Source of the DNA: an uncultured Clostridium sp.
GTDB lineage: Bacteria > Bacillota > Clostridia > Clostridiales > Clostridiaceae
Reading direction: 5' to 3'
Assembly: GCA_900540255.1 (NCBI GenBank)
Contig: UQFE01000010.1
Coordinates: 1 to 64,000 of the forward strand
DNA: 64,000 nt
Part shown: positions 35,343 to 44,351 of the stretch, piece by piece
Layout: every line of letters starts with the position of its first letter
Position numbering within the stretch: the stretch's first letter is position 1
Notes under the pieces: generated by a model
What the model was told of the DNA's origin: nothing
What the model saw: the letters and a program-made list of their open reading frames with translations, nothing else
Database searches by the model: none
Program-made: the position numbers and the translations under genes

Positions 35343-35529
35343 TGATGCTGGACATGGTAGAAAAGACTCTGGAGCTTCAGGAAATGGATTGAAAGAAAAA
35401 GATATTGTTCTTAGCATTGCTACAAAGTTAGGTTCTTTAGTTAACGGAAGTGGAATATCAATAAAATATTCTAGAACTAATGATACTTATTTAAGCTTAG
35501 AGGAAAGAGCTAGACTTGCTAATTATTAA
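35341..35529 (+). pseudogene. N-acetylmuramoyl-L-alanine amidase (Amidase_3) fragment
   Basis: The plus strand encodes IDAGHGRKDSGASG, then LKEKDIVLSIA, YSRTNDTYLSLEERARLAN and a stop. These are the first zinc-ligand motif and the RxxDxxxxLxxR region of Amidase_3. The start and the second half are missing. It is cut on the left by the IS1182 fragment and passes into the 262-residue frame on the right. Confidence 0.7.
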
Positions 35530-36304
35530 TTATGATAAATCAAATTCCCAATACAACTTATTAGTATTAAATTACTTAAGACATTTAGCTTATTTTGGTG
35601 CATTTTTGGATTTTTCACTTGGCTCAGCTGGTCCTTTTGTTGACTATTTCAAAAAAAATCATAGTTCTCTTCATAATAAATTGTTAAAATATATTCAAAA
35701 AGATAATCGTGATCTTTGTGTTATTAATAATGAATATGTAGATTTATCTCATTTAGCAGCTACATTATTAGGTTATAAAGCCCAACTGCTTTATCTTCTT
35801 CATAAAAATGTTGGAATTTTAAATCCAGCTATTCCATCACATTGGTTTGGTTGGGGAGGAGACTTAGCTACTGGAATGGCTGATATTACCGATTTAAAAC
35901 TAGGTGATATGAAAGATAAGACAGAAGAGTACATTGCTGATAATAATGTAATAGGTAAAAATAGTAGCATATCTTTACCCGATATTTATGCCGATATAGA
36001 TGCTTATGCATTTGTTACCCCATTATATACAGATAGATTTAATGTTCTGTTAAGTAATTATTTTAAAAATGTTACTAATAGCTCTAGAAAAAAATTATTT
36101 TTAACTAATAATGGCCTTAATACAAACTCTAGTTTAACAGATATAAATAATAAAATTTATGATAAAATGACAGGATTATCAGGTTTTAATTATCCAATAG
36201 CCGGAAGAGAATTTTATAAATTAGCTATTACAAATGATGGAGTCGAACCTTCTGACGCAACAATTAAGGCGGCTTGTAAATCTTTTTCAAAGTATATATA
36301 CTAA
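35516..36304 (+). CDS. Hypothetical protein, possibly the 3' part of a broken cell-wall or phage gene
   Basis: 262 residues from a TTG with no good ribosome binding site. The frame overlaps the end of the amidase fragment in another phase, so it may be a truncated C-terminal domain joined by deletion or frameshift. Notable segments are IPSHWFGWGGDLATGMAD and DIYADIDAYAF, which look like a conserved globular domain with possible His/Asp active residues. I do not recognise the family. No signal peptide. Confidence 0.45.
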   Translation: MLIINYDKSNSQYNLLVLNYLRHLAYFGAFLDFSLGSAGPFVDYFKKNHSSLHNKLLKYIQKDNRDLCVINNEYVDLSHLAATLLGYKAQLLYLLHKNVGILNPAIPSHWFGWGGDLATGMADITDLKLGDMKDKTEEYIADNNVIGKNSSISLPDIYADIDAYAFVTPLYTDRFNVLLSNYFKNVTNSSRKKLFLTNNGLNTNSSLTDINNKIYDKMTGLSGFNYPIAGREFYKLAITNDGVEPSDATIKAACKSFSKYIY

Positions 36305-36393
36305 TTATAAAAAAATAAGATGTATCATATTTTAATGCAACGGGTTCCGTTTTGGGGTGCAAAAGTTGCTAATCAAGTTAAAATCTCAATTAA

Positions 36394-36607
36394 AATCACA
36401 TGTGAAATCACACTAAGATTCACATGTGATTTTTTTTTATTAAATTGTTTATATTGCTTATTTTAGGGAATAATTATAATATATAATTGATTTAAAATCA
36501 CATAGTAAATCACAGGGCAAATCACATATAAAATAAAAAAATAATAGTTTTATTATCTTTGTGAATAGGTATGTGATTTTATATGTGAATACGTATGTGA
36601 TTTATAC
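36394..36607. repeat. Ten 12-bp iterons in three blocks (TCACA/TGTGA)
   Basis: AATCACA or ATTCACA begins at 36394, 36406 and 36418, then 36496, 36508 and 36520: two blocks with exact 12-bp spacing. In the third block the inverse TGTGA begins at 36560, 36572, 36584 and 36596, again every 12 bp. Block 1 also forms a hairpin (AAATCACATGTGAA with TTCACATGTGATTT) followed by eight T, so it can terminate plus-strand transcription. The array precedes a short ribbon-helix-helix-like gene. Confidence 0.8.
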
Positions 36608-36629
36608 CTAAAAGAAAGGAGTTGCGGAG

Positions 36630-36767
36630 GTGAAGTATATAAAACCTAAAAAAGAAAATAAGAAAAAGGTTTCTTTGGAATTATCAACAAGAACACTTGC
36701 CATATTAGAGCATTACTTTAAGATTGTGAAATACTATACTATTATAAATTTGAATGATATTCTTTAA
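36630..36767 (+). CDS. Short ribbon-helix-helix-like protein, probably truncated
   Basis: 45 residues from GTG, with AAAGGAG ten bases before. KKKVSLELSTRTLAILEHY looks like the beta strand and first helix of an Arc/CopG-type DNA-binding domain, but the frame ends soon after and overlaps the opposite gene by 26 bases, so the second helix may be lost. Its position right after the 12-bp iterons suggests it, or its intact ancestor, bound them for plasmid-type copy control or partition. Confidence 0.45.
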   Translation: MKYIKPKKENKKKVSLELSTRTLAILEHYFKIVKYYTIINLNDIL

Positions 36768-37284
36768 CATTTAATTTAATTTCAGATGTTTTAATATCAC
36801 CATCGGCTCCTTCATATTTAAATTCAAAAAATAAATGGTCTTTAATTTTATCTAAGTCATCTTTATTAAATAATGTTATAGAACTTATTTCCCCTACACT
36901 TTCATTTAACTTTAACTCTTCTTTTAATGATGTGTAATTATCATTTCCTTCAAAAGATACTGAATTAATCATAATGATATTTTCATTTTGTGATTCTTTC
37001 AAATATAGTTTATTAGAATAAAATTTAATGTTTTCATCTTTTAATCCAATATAATTAATATTTCCTCCAAATACTTGATGTCTATTTGGAGTAATTATAA
37101 TCATCCCATCATCGATACAAATTAATTCATTTTCTCCTTTGAAAGTAAAAACAGTTATATCAAGTTTTTTCTTATACTTAAAAGTGCTTGTAATAAATAT
37201 ATCATTAATTATAATCAGAATAACTGCTACCCCAATAAGTGCGTAAATCAATTTTGGATACTTTTTTTGAAGTTCTTTTAACAT
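36742..37284 (-). CDS. Membrane-anchored hypothetical protein
   Basis: 180 residues. One N-terminal hydrophobic helix at 13-30 (IYALIGVAVILIIINDIF) and a beta-rich extracellular or membrane-associated domain. Not recognised. AGGGG lies before the ATG. The 3' end overlaps the iteron-linked short gene. Confidence 0.5.
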   Translation of the reverse strand: MLKELQKKYPKLIYALIGVAVILIIINDIFITSTFKYKKKLDITVFTFKGENELICIDDGMIIITPNRHQVFGGNINYIGLKDENIKFYSNKLYLKESQNENIIMINSVSFEGNDNYTSLKEELKLNESVGEISSITLFNKDDLDKIKDHLFFEFKYEGADGDIKTSEIKLNVKEYHSNL

Positions 37285-37374
37285 AACTTTTCCCCTCTTA
37301 TACTTTAATATATGTAATTAATAATACAATACAATCGTTTATATTATAGTTTGATACTATTATAACATAATTTT

Positions 37375-37662
37375 CTATTTAATTCTAAATATTCCTTCTA
37401 TTATTAATATATATAATACTGTTAATGGAATTATAATTGTTCCTATATTCAATACAATTAACCCTGCTATGTTTAAAATGTTATTTATATTAACCTTTTT
37501 TAAATATATCTTTATAACTACTATCATTAATAAATAACTATACATATAAAATGCATCTGCATTTAGTGGATTTATTAATATAGCCATACTTCCAAAAATT
37601 AGAGTCCATATGACTCCTAATACTAACCCTATATTACTTGTCATATATGCTAGCTTTTTCAT
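37375..37662 (-). CDS. Small membrane protein
   Basis: 95 residues with three hydrophobic segments (about 10-32, 40-54, 62-90). No conserved motif is recognised. It lies 90 bases upstream of the 180-residue membrane-anchored gene on the same strand and may be cotranscribed with it. Confidence 0.5.
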   Translation of the reverse strand: MKKLAYMTSNIGLVLGVIWTLIFGSMAILINPLNADAFYMYSYLLMIVVIKIYLKKVNINNILNIAGLIVLNIGTIIIPLTVLYILIIEGIFRIK

Positions 37663-37731
37663 GTTTAAACTCCTTTAATAATTTATCTTATTTTCTGATT
37701 TTACCATCTATCTATCTTTATTTCAATTTAG

Positions 37732-37770
37732 AAAAAAACTGCGCAGAATTATTCTTCTACTCAGTTTTTT
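37732..37770. terminator. Terminator-like hairpin
   Basis: AAAAAACTG...CAGAA pairs with TTCT...CAGTTTTTT. Runs of A and T on both sides fit bidirectional use. Confidence 0.6.
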
Positions 37771-37942
37771 TATTTTTATTTTTTAAAATTTACGGTTTTA
37801 AGCCATTTATAAAGGGTGAAAATATTACTCTAAGTTTAGCTCCAGTAAACTTTCATGTAAAATTGTATTTTTCACCACATTAAAATTTTAATATTCTTGT
37901 TCATAAATTAATTAAATAACACTTCGTTTGTTAATTAATTTA

Positions 37943-38170
37943 TTAACATTGTTGTTCGTTAATTATTTTATGAACAGTAGCAACACTACACTTCATATCT
38001 TTAGCAATAGCCCTGTAACTTTTATCTTGTAATCTTAACATTTTTACTCTAGCTTTTTGTTTTTCAGTAAAAATTTCTTTTCTTCCAGCACCACGTTCAT
38101 TTTTTAATTTAATAACAAAATTGAATTTAAATTTCTCTACTAAAAATAAAAAAAGTGAAATTTCGTGCAA
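37943..38170 (-). CDS. Small helix-turn-helix protein (recombinase-like HTH)
   Basis: Up to 75 residues from a TTG. The C-terminal ~45 residues (GRKEIFTEKQKARVKMLRL, then SYRAIAKDMKCSVATVHKI) are a helix-turn-helix like the DNA-binding tail of Hin-type serine recombinases. The N-terminal 20 residues are hydrophobic and have no good ribosome binding site, so the start is doubtful. It may be a free-standing regulator or the 3' end of a lost recombinase. Confidence 0.5.
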   Translation of the reverse strand: MHEISLFLFLVEKFKFNFVIKLKNERGAGRKEIFTEKQKARVKMLRLQDKSYRAIAKDMKCSVATVHKIINEQQC

Positions 38171-38199
38171 TATACATAAAATTCCATTTTTTCATTGTT

Positions 38200-38439
38200 C
38201 TATTTTACTGCTTTTAACTTTGCAATATCATTCCAATTCTTTGCTGTTGCTTCTTCAACAAAACATAAATCATTTTTAATCCCTGTAATATATTCACTAC
38301 TTCTAGCAACTTGATCGTAAGTTATGTCAATCTTATTTTCTATTCTATCTAGCTTTTCATTAACTTTCAGTTGTTCATCTTTTATCCCAGTAATATCTAG
38401 TTGAATAGCCTTCAAAATTTCTAATATTTCTTTTTCCAT
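38200..38439 (-). CDS. Small coiled-coil protein
   Basis: 79 residues, MEKEILEILKAIQLD onward, nearly all heptad-patterned helix (IKDEQLKVNEKLDRIENKI). AAAGGAG precedes the ATG. Similar small coiled-coil proteins are frequent in clostridial genomes and phages with no known function. It is 29 bases upstream of the HTH gene. Confidence 0.6.
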   Translation of the reverse strand: MEKEILEILKAIQLDITGIKDEQLKVNEKLDRIENKIDITYDQVARSSEYITGIKNDLCFVEEATAKNWNDIAKLKAVK

Positions 38440-38498
38440 ATACTACTTCTCCTTTAAATGTCTTTAAGTTTTAGTTTACTTAATCATTATATCATAAA

Positions 38499-38597
38499 GG
38501 GGGATGTAGCATTAAGAATAAATACTATAATATATTGTATTAATTTTTATTTTTTAAAACACTATATTGTGTATAAAAGTTTTAGTGCGACAGCCTC
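38499..38597. repeat. MITE-like palindromic element, copy A
   Basis: ~99 bp. Left end GGGGATGTAGCATTAAGAAT, right end TTTTAGTGCGACAGCCTC; the ends are inverted repeats of each other, with inner ATAATATATTG/ATATTGTGTAT arms. Three further copies occur at 44.2, 45.5 and 50.9 kb. This copy ends in the stop codon region of the DUF3784 gene. Confidence 0.75.
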
Positions 38598-38910
38598 ATT
38601 TTTTCTTTTCAAATCTATCTCCTATATTTGCATATATTATTGCAAATATTACCGAACTAATTATTATAACGACACCAATATTAAGCAATATTGGTATCAT
38701 CAATATATCACTTAAAATAAATAATGCTATAGAAAAAGCAACTACAAACATAATTTTTCCCATAAATTTACATAAAGACATTACATCATACTGTTCTTTT
38801 TCCTCTTTACTCATTGTATTGAATCCTGATATTAAAAATGACCATTTACCTAATGACAACATTATACCAATAAGTATAAATAGACAAACCATTAATATTT
38901 TACCAACCAT
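38596..38910 (-). CDS. DUF3784 membrane protein
   Basis: 104 residues. An N-terminal hydrophobic helix, the conserved ISGFNTMSKEEKEQYD block, LCKFMGKIMF, then two more hydrophobic helices and a basic tail DRFEKKK. DUF3784 proteins are small membrane proteins of unknown role in Firmicutes. The stop codon lies in the edge of MITE-like copy A. Confidence 0.75.
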   Translation of the reverse strand: MVGKILMVCLFILIGIMLSLGKWSFLISGFNTMSKEEKEQYDVMSLCKFMGKIMFVVAFSIALFILSDILMIPILLNIGVVIIISSVIFAIIYANIGDRFEKKK

Positions 38911-39452
38911 AAAATCCCCTCACAATAAATTATATTACAATATATAGTTTTATATAACTTATTATAACTTATTTTATATATTTTTCAATTATTTTCATAA
39001 AATATCATAAAGTTGGTTTTCTGGTTTTATATACATATATTTTAGTATTAATAAATGGAATTATGCTATGAATAAGCATATTTTTAGTCATTATAACTTC
39101 TTTATAAATACTAAAACTTTGCAACCACTTATACTAATAATATAATTGGATAGAAGTTTAGTAGATATATCCAATAATGCTATTATCTATATTATAGCAC
39201 TATTTATGAATTATATGTACATATGAACATTATTATCCAACAGGCCTAAAGTTAAACTTATATCAAACTTTAATCCTTATTTTGCATAATTCTTTATTAT
39301 TTTTACCATTAAATTCATATATTACTTGAAATTTTCTCTTTATTATTATAAAATATAATTATTAAATAATAATTATTATTATTTAATTTAATAATATATT
39401 TTAAAAAAATACTAATACTATATAATATATATAATAAAAATGAGGTGGAAGT
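38911..39452. other. Intergenic region upstream of lactate dehydrogenase
   Basis: 540 AT-rich bases between divergent genes. The ATTATTAAATAATAATTATT stretch near 39.36 kb is self-complementary and could be an operator, but I see no Rex-type TTGTTAA...TTAACAA site. No ORF was found. Confidence 0.4.
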
Positions 39453-40400
39453 ATGAGTAAAATATCAATAATTGGTGCAGGCGCAATTGGTGCAACTACA
39501 GCATTTGCTTTATTACAAAGAGGAATTGCAAGAGAAATAGTAATAAATGATATAAATCAAGAAAAAGCATTAGGCGAAGTTATGGATTTAATGCATGGAA
39601 GTTCATTATGCTCTCCTTGTAATGTTACTTTAGGAAGTATAGAAGATACTAAAGATTCAGATATAGTAATTATTACTGCTGGTTCACCACAAAAGCCTGG
39701 TGAAACTAGATTAGATTTAGTTGATAAAAACTATGAAATATTTAAAAGCTTTATACCCCAAATTGCAAAGTTAAGTCCTAATTCAATTTTATTGGTAGTA
39801 TCTAACCCTGTTGATATATTAGCTTATATGACGTATAAACTTTCAGGATTCCCAAAAGAAAGAGTTATTGGCTCTGGAACTGTTTTAGATACTGCAAGAC
39901 TTAGAAGCTTATTAGGTAAATATTTGGGTATTGATGGTAGAAATGTTCAAGGTTATGTTCTTGGTGAACATGGTGATAGTGAATTTGTTACATGGTCTTC
40001 TTTAATGATTGGTAACATTCCAGTTAAAAGCTTTTCTGAACAAAATTCAATAACTTGGGATATTGGAACAGAAAATGTTATTGCTGAAGATGTTAAAAAT
40101 TGTGCTTATGAAGTTATAAAAAGAAAAGGTGCAACAGCTTTTTCAGTTGCAATTGCATTAACAAGAATTACTGAAGCAATTATAAGAGATGAAAAAAGTA
40201 TTTTAACTGTTTCAACACTTTTAGATAATTATTATGGAGTTAGTGATGCTTATTTAAGTGTGCCTACACTTCTTGGTAGAAATGGTATTGAAAAAGTATT
40301 AAATATTCATTTATCTAAAGTTGAAGAAAGAAAATTTATTGAATCTGCTAATTTAATGAAAGAATATATAGATAGAATTAATACAAAACAAAATAATTAG
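39453..40400 (+). CDS. ldh: L-lactate dehydrogenase
   Basis: 315 residues, the usual length. The NAD-binding GAGAIGATTAFAL is at 8-20. The active-site histidine is H173 in GEHGDSE, and D147 and R150 lie in DTARLR. It converts pyruvate and NADH to lactate and NAD in the cytoplasm, giving a fermentation end product. A GAGGTGG site precedes the ATG. It is followed by a composite repeat, so it is transcribed alone. Confidence 0.95.
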   Translation: MSKISIIGAGAIGATTAFALLQRGIAREIVINDINQEKALGEVMDLMHGSSLCSPCNVTLGSIEDTKDSDIVIITAGSPQKPGETRLDLVDKNYEIFKSFIPQIAKLSPNSILLVVSNPVDILAYMTYKLSGFPKERVIGSGTVLDTARLRSLLGKYLGIDGRNVQGYVLGEHGDSEFVTWSSLMIGNIPVKSFSEQNSITWDIGTENVIAEDVKNCAYEVIKRKGATAFSVAIALTRITEAIIRDEKSILTVSTLLDNYYGVSDAYLSVPTLLGRNGIEKVLNIHLSKVEERKFIESANLMKEYIDRINTKQNN

Positions 40401-40674
40401 TTAGTAGTTAAGAGTTAGTAGTTAGTAGTTAAGGATGAAACTTCTAATGGAGTTAAATTAGTGACAAGTGACAAGTTAAAGATGAAATTTCTTATGGAAT
40501 TTCTAAAAATATATTTATTAAATTCGGCATAAACTGAATTTACACCTTAACTTGAAACTTGCCACTTGTCACTTGAAACTGTTGAAGCTTGCCACTTGTC
40601 ACTTGAAACTGTTGAAGCTTGTCACTTGCAACTATTGAAGCTTGCCACTTGCAACTGTTGAAACTTGTAACTCC
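40401..40674. repeat. Composite palindromic repeat, copy 4 (largest)
   Basis: GTTAGTAGTTAAGAG and GTGACAAGTGACAAG units, hairpins GAAATTTCTT/GGAATTTC and AAATTCGGC/ACTGAATTT, then a right arm with four to five ACTTGCCACTTG and CTGTTGAAGC units. It fills the whole gap between convergent ldh and the wall hydrolase. Confidence 0.7.
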
Positions 40675-42273
40675 CTAAAGTACTCTTCTTGCTCTTTGTA
40701 CTGATTCCCAACGAACATTAGTTATTCTAACTGTTTTTCCTGAATTAGGGGATTCAATCCATTGTCCATTTCCTATATACATAGCAACATGCCCAAGAGC
40801 ATTATCAAATAATAAATCTCCTGGCTTAATATCACTTATAGAAACTTCAATACCAGCATTTATTTGATTATAAGTACTTCTACCTATATTTATATTAACT
40901 TTAGCAAATGCCCATTGCATTAATCCTGAGCAGTCAAATGCTCTTAATCCGCTATCTACAAATTGTTCTAAGAAATCATATTTCCCTTGTGATGCATAAC
41001 TTGGGAATCTTCCTTTTAAACTATTTATTGAATCTCTAGTAACTAATTCTCCAGCCGCACCATAAGCATATGGTGAACCTATTTGAGATTTCATTGCTTC
41101 TAAAACAATTTCATAAGAATCAGAAACTGATTCTATATTAGAATTATTCCCATTACTGCTTCCATTGCTACTTTCGTTATTAGAGTTTCCATTAGTTATC
41201 TTAACATAATCTGAACTTACGTAACCTGTAGCTCCATTAAATTTAATTTTATACCAATTTCCTTCTTTTCCAATTATATTAACACTTTGATTATTTAAAA
41301 GATATCCTAATACAAATGAACTTGAAGATGCTTCTTTTCTTACTCTAAGATTAGTTGAAACATTTACTATTACTCCTGTTTCATTCATTGCTTCAGATGA
41401 TGATGAATTTCCATTAGAAGTAGAGTTACTATTTCCTACATTATTAGATGTATTTCCTGAAGATGGCTTAGTTTCAGTTATATAATCTTTATGAACATAT
41501 GCTGTTGAAGAATTATAACTTATTTTATACCAACTTCTACTTTCCCCTATAATATTAACTGAATTTCCTGAATATAAAGTACCTAAAACTGTTGAACTTG
41601 TTGAAGCTTCTTTACGAACTCTCAATCCACCACTACTTACATTATATACATATCCAGTTTTATTAATTTGATTTTGAACAGGTTCATCAATTCTAGAGCT
41701 TAAATCATTATCTTCTTTATTTCCTCCAGAAATATTATTACTTGAACTTCCATTAACTGATATATAGTCTTTATGAACATATCCATAACCACTATTATAT
41801 TTAATTTTATACCATTGGCCTTCTGTTCCTAATATACTTACTGAAGTATTATTAGTTATATACCCTAATACTGTTGAGCTTGTTGAAGCTCCACTTCTTA
41901 CTCTAAGATTAGAAGTAACATTTACAACCTTTCCTGTAGTTGAAACTGCTGAAGAATTTGTAATTTCCTTAACATAATCTCCATAAATAAATCCATTTTT
42001 CCCATTAAACTTAATTTCATACCAGTTTCCACTTTTTGAAACAATATCAAATGTAGTTCCATTTCTCATAGTTCCAAGTACTGAAGAGCTTGTACTAGCT
42101 TCCGCTCTAACTCTTAATGCTGAAGTAACATTAACTACTTGTCCTTTATTTATAGATGCAACTGCAATTCCATTATTAACTGTAGTAGCATTTACAGTTA
42201 CACCCTTAGCACTTAAAATAGAACCAATTACTCCAGAAGCAATCATTATTTTTTTTAGCTTTTTTTTCTGCAT
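40675..42273 (-). CDS. Secreted SH3-domain NlpC/P60 peptidoglycan hydrolase
   Basis: 532 residues. Signal peptide at about 1-30 (KKIMIASGVIGSILSAKGV). Four bacterial SH3 domains follow (about 42-103, 113-173, 205-265, 300-357), each with xLRVRxxASTSSxVLG, joined by Ser/Asn/Gly linkers. The C-terminal NlpC/P60 domain has the catalytic Cys in AFDCSGLMQWA and His in GHVAMYIG. It should cut D-gamma-glutamyl-diamino acid bonds in wall peptides after SH3-mediated binding. Convergent with ldh. Confidence 0.92.
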   Translation of the reverse strand: MQKKKLKKIMIASGVIGSILSAKGVTVNATTVNNGIAVASINKGQVVNVTSALRVRAEASTSSSVLGTMRNGTTFDIVSKSGNWYEIKFNGKNGFIYGDYVKEITNSSAVSTTGKVVNVTSNLRVRSGASTSSTVLGYITNNTSVSILGTEGQWYKIKYNSGYGYVHKDYISVNGSSSNNISGGNKEDNDLSSRIDEPVQNQINKTGYVYNVSSGGLRVRKEASTSSTVLGTLYSGNSVNIIGESRSWYKISYNSSTAYVHKDYITETKPSSGNTSNNVGNSNSTSNGNSSSSEAMNETGVIVNVSTNLRVRKEASSSSFVLGYLLNNQSVNIIGKEGNWYKIKFNGATGYVSSDYVKITNGNSNNESSNGSSNGNNSNIESVSDSYEIVLEAMKSQIGSPYAYGAAGELVTRDSINSLKGRFPSYASQGKYDFLEQFVDSGLRAFDCSGLMQWAFAKVNINIGRSTYNQINAGIEVSISDIKPGDLLFDNALGHVAMYIGNGQWIESPNSGKTVRITNVRWESVQRARRVL

Positions 42274-42537
42274 TCTATTTTTTTTACACCCCCACTAATT
42301 ATAATATAAATTATGACATATTAAATTATATATTTTAATTAATAAATTTTCTATATATTTTGCTATTTTTATCATTAAATTCATCATTATTATTACTTTT
42401 GTCAATTTAATGTATTTTTTTGTTAAATAAAAATAAACTTTAATTTAAGCTATATACATATACAACATAAATTAGAGTTTATATTTTTTTATTATTTTAT
42501 CAATATCCCCAAATTCCTTTTTATACAAACCTTTAGA

Positions 42538-44112
42538 TTAAAATTCATATATATCAGAAAATTCAAGATTACATTTTTCAGTGCTTTCTAGCTTTACAAT
42601 TTCATTATTGTATACTGAATATTTATTTACGGTTTTAATTGGAATTGAAAAAACAATTTTAGTTCCTTTTCCAACTTCACTTTCAGCCCATATTTTCCCT
42701 TTATGCATTTCAACTAAAGCTTTCACTAATGATAAACCAATACCACTACCTTCAGTTTTTCTATTCAATTTATTGTCAACCCTTTTAAAGTTATTAAATA
42801 TCAATTCAATCTCTTCTTTTGATATTCCTATTCCATTATCCTTAACAGATATTAAAACCTCATTATTTCTTACTGATAAATCAACTTCAATTTTTCCATG
42901 TCTAGTCTGCTCCTTAATTGTATATTTTATTGAATTAGAAATTAAATTTAATATTATTCTTTCAATTTTTTCTGAATCACATGCCAAAACAATTTCCTCA
43001 AATTCAGTATCAAAAATTAAATCTATATTTTTTCCTTCAATATATTTAACTACAGATGCAACAATATCTTCAACTAAATAAACTATATTACAATTTTCTA
43101 AATTTAAATCAAAGTATCCCATATTAAATCTACTTATATCTAAAATGTTATTTACTAATCTTAATAATCTATATGAATTTTGTCTAATTGATGTTATATA
43201 CCTTTCCAAATTAAATTCATTATAAACTTTAATGTCATTATTTTTAATTCCATGCTCTATTAATTGTAATGCAGAAAATATAATATTTAATGGTGTTTTA
43301 AATTCATGAGACATGTTAGAAAAAAATTCATTTTTTACAACTTCTTTATGAAATGCTTCTTCATATTTTTTACTTTCACTTTCATATCTTTTTTCTTCTG
43401 TTATATCCCTTGCTGAGCTTATGTAAATTTGTTGTTCCTTTATGTACATACAACTCCAATTAAATATTTTATATTCTCCATTTTTACATTTACATCTATT
43501 AATACCTGTACTAGCTATATTGCCTTTTTTGCATTTTCTCGCTAAATTAACAGCTTTTTCTCTTTCATCAGGATGAAATAATTCTGGCCACTTCATATTT
43601 TTAAAATCTTCTTCATTCCATCCAGTACAAGCTGTCCATCCTTTTCCTATTTTCATCATATTTCCTTCAGTATCAATAATAGCCACTATATTATTCTTAG
43701 AATTTAATACCATAGAAATAATTTTTTCTAATTTATTATATTTTTGCAATGCTATATTTAAATCTTTTCTTACAAAATCAGTTAAACTAACTTCATCATC
43801 ATTAAGAATTAATATATATGCCTCTTCATTTTTCCATTTAATATTATGTAATTTTCCAATGAAACTATTTATATTACCATTTTTGTTTTTAAAACTATAT
43901 ATATTATCACTTTCATTTAAAATTTTAAAACTATTTTTTATATTGTAAAAAAAATGATTTTTATATAATAACTTTTCAGTAATTTTACATTCAAGTAACT
44001 CATCTTTACTATAACTTATTTTTTTTGCAAATTTTTCATTACAAAATTTAATTATTTCATTCTCATCAATAATAACTACATAATTATTTACATTCTCTAA
44101 TACTTCTTTCAT
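42538..44112 (-). CDS. Soluble PAS-domain sensor histidine kinase, orphan
   Basis: 524 residues, no membrane segment. Two PAS domains (about 1-110 and 130-240; the second ends ISSARDITEEKRYE). The HisKA box is FFSNMSHEFKTPLN with H269. The HATPase has N-box LISNSIKYT, DNGIGISKEE and GSGIGLSLVKAL. It is probably a cytoplasmic redox or ligand sensor, and no response regulator is adjacent. The OmpR-type orphan at 19.7 kb is a possible but unproven partner. Confidence 0.88.
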   Translation of the reverse strand: MKEVLENVNNYVVIIDENEIIKFCNEKFAKKISYSKDELLECKITEKLLYKNHFFYNIKNSFKILNESDNIYSFKNKNGNINSFIGKLHNIKWKNEEAYILILNDDEVSLTDFVRKDLNIALQKYNKLEKIISMVLNSKNNIVAIIDTEGNMMKIGKGWTACTGWNEEDFKNMKWPELFHPDEREKAVNLARKCKKGNIASTGINRCKCKNGEYKIFNWSCMYIKEQQIYISSARDITEEKRYESESKKYEEAFHKEVVKNEFFSNMSHEFKTPLNIIFSALQLIEHGIKNNDIKVYNEFNLERYITSIRQNSYRLLRLVNNILDISRFNMGYFDLNLENCNIVYLVEDIVASVVKYIEGKNIDLIFDTEFEEIVLACDSEKIERIILNLISNSIKYTIKEQTRHGKIEVDLSVRNNEVLISVKDNGIGISKEEIELIFNNFKRVDNKLNRKTEGSGIGLSLVKALVEMHKGKIWAESEVGKGTKIVFSIPIKTVNKYSVYNNEIVKLESTEKCNLEFSDIYEF

Positions 44113-44233
44113 ATTTATCCTCTATTTATAAATTTAAATTAATCTTTCATTTTTCACCTTATATTCTTACTATTGTATCCAAATAATTAATATATTTCAA
44201 GATATAGATTATCCATGTTATAGAAAAACTTAT

Positions 44234-44331
44234 GAGGATGTCCCATTAAGAATAAATACTATAATATATTGTGTTGATTTTCATTTTTCAAAACAATATA
44301 TTGTGTATAAAAATGTTAGTGCAACAGCCCC
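44234..44331. repeat. MITE-like palindromic element, copy B
   Basis: GGATGTCCCATTAAGAATAA ... GTTAGTGCAACAGCCCC, same orientation as copy A. It lies between the histidine kinase and the C39-like gene. Confidence 0.75.
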
Positions 44332-44351
44332 ATAAATTCTTTTATATTTAT

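Noticed and set aside
37638..37883. Plus-strand ORF of 81 codons
   Set aside because: Overlaps a real membrane-protein start on the other strand, no ribosome binding site, composition of random AT-rich sequence.
38458..38947. Two overlapping plus-strand ORFs opposite the DUF3784 gene
   Set aside because: They run through MITE-like copy A and antisense to a recognised gene, with no start signals.
39340..39420. Rex-type redox operator before ldh
   Set aside because: Only generic AT palindromes are present; the TTGTTAA...TTAACAA arrangement is missing.
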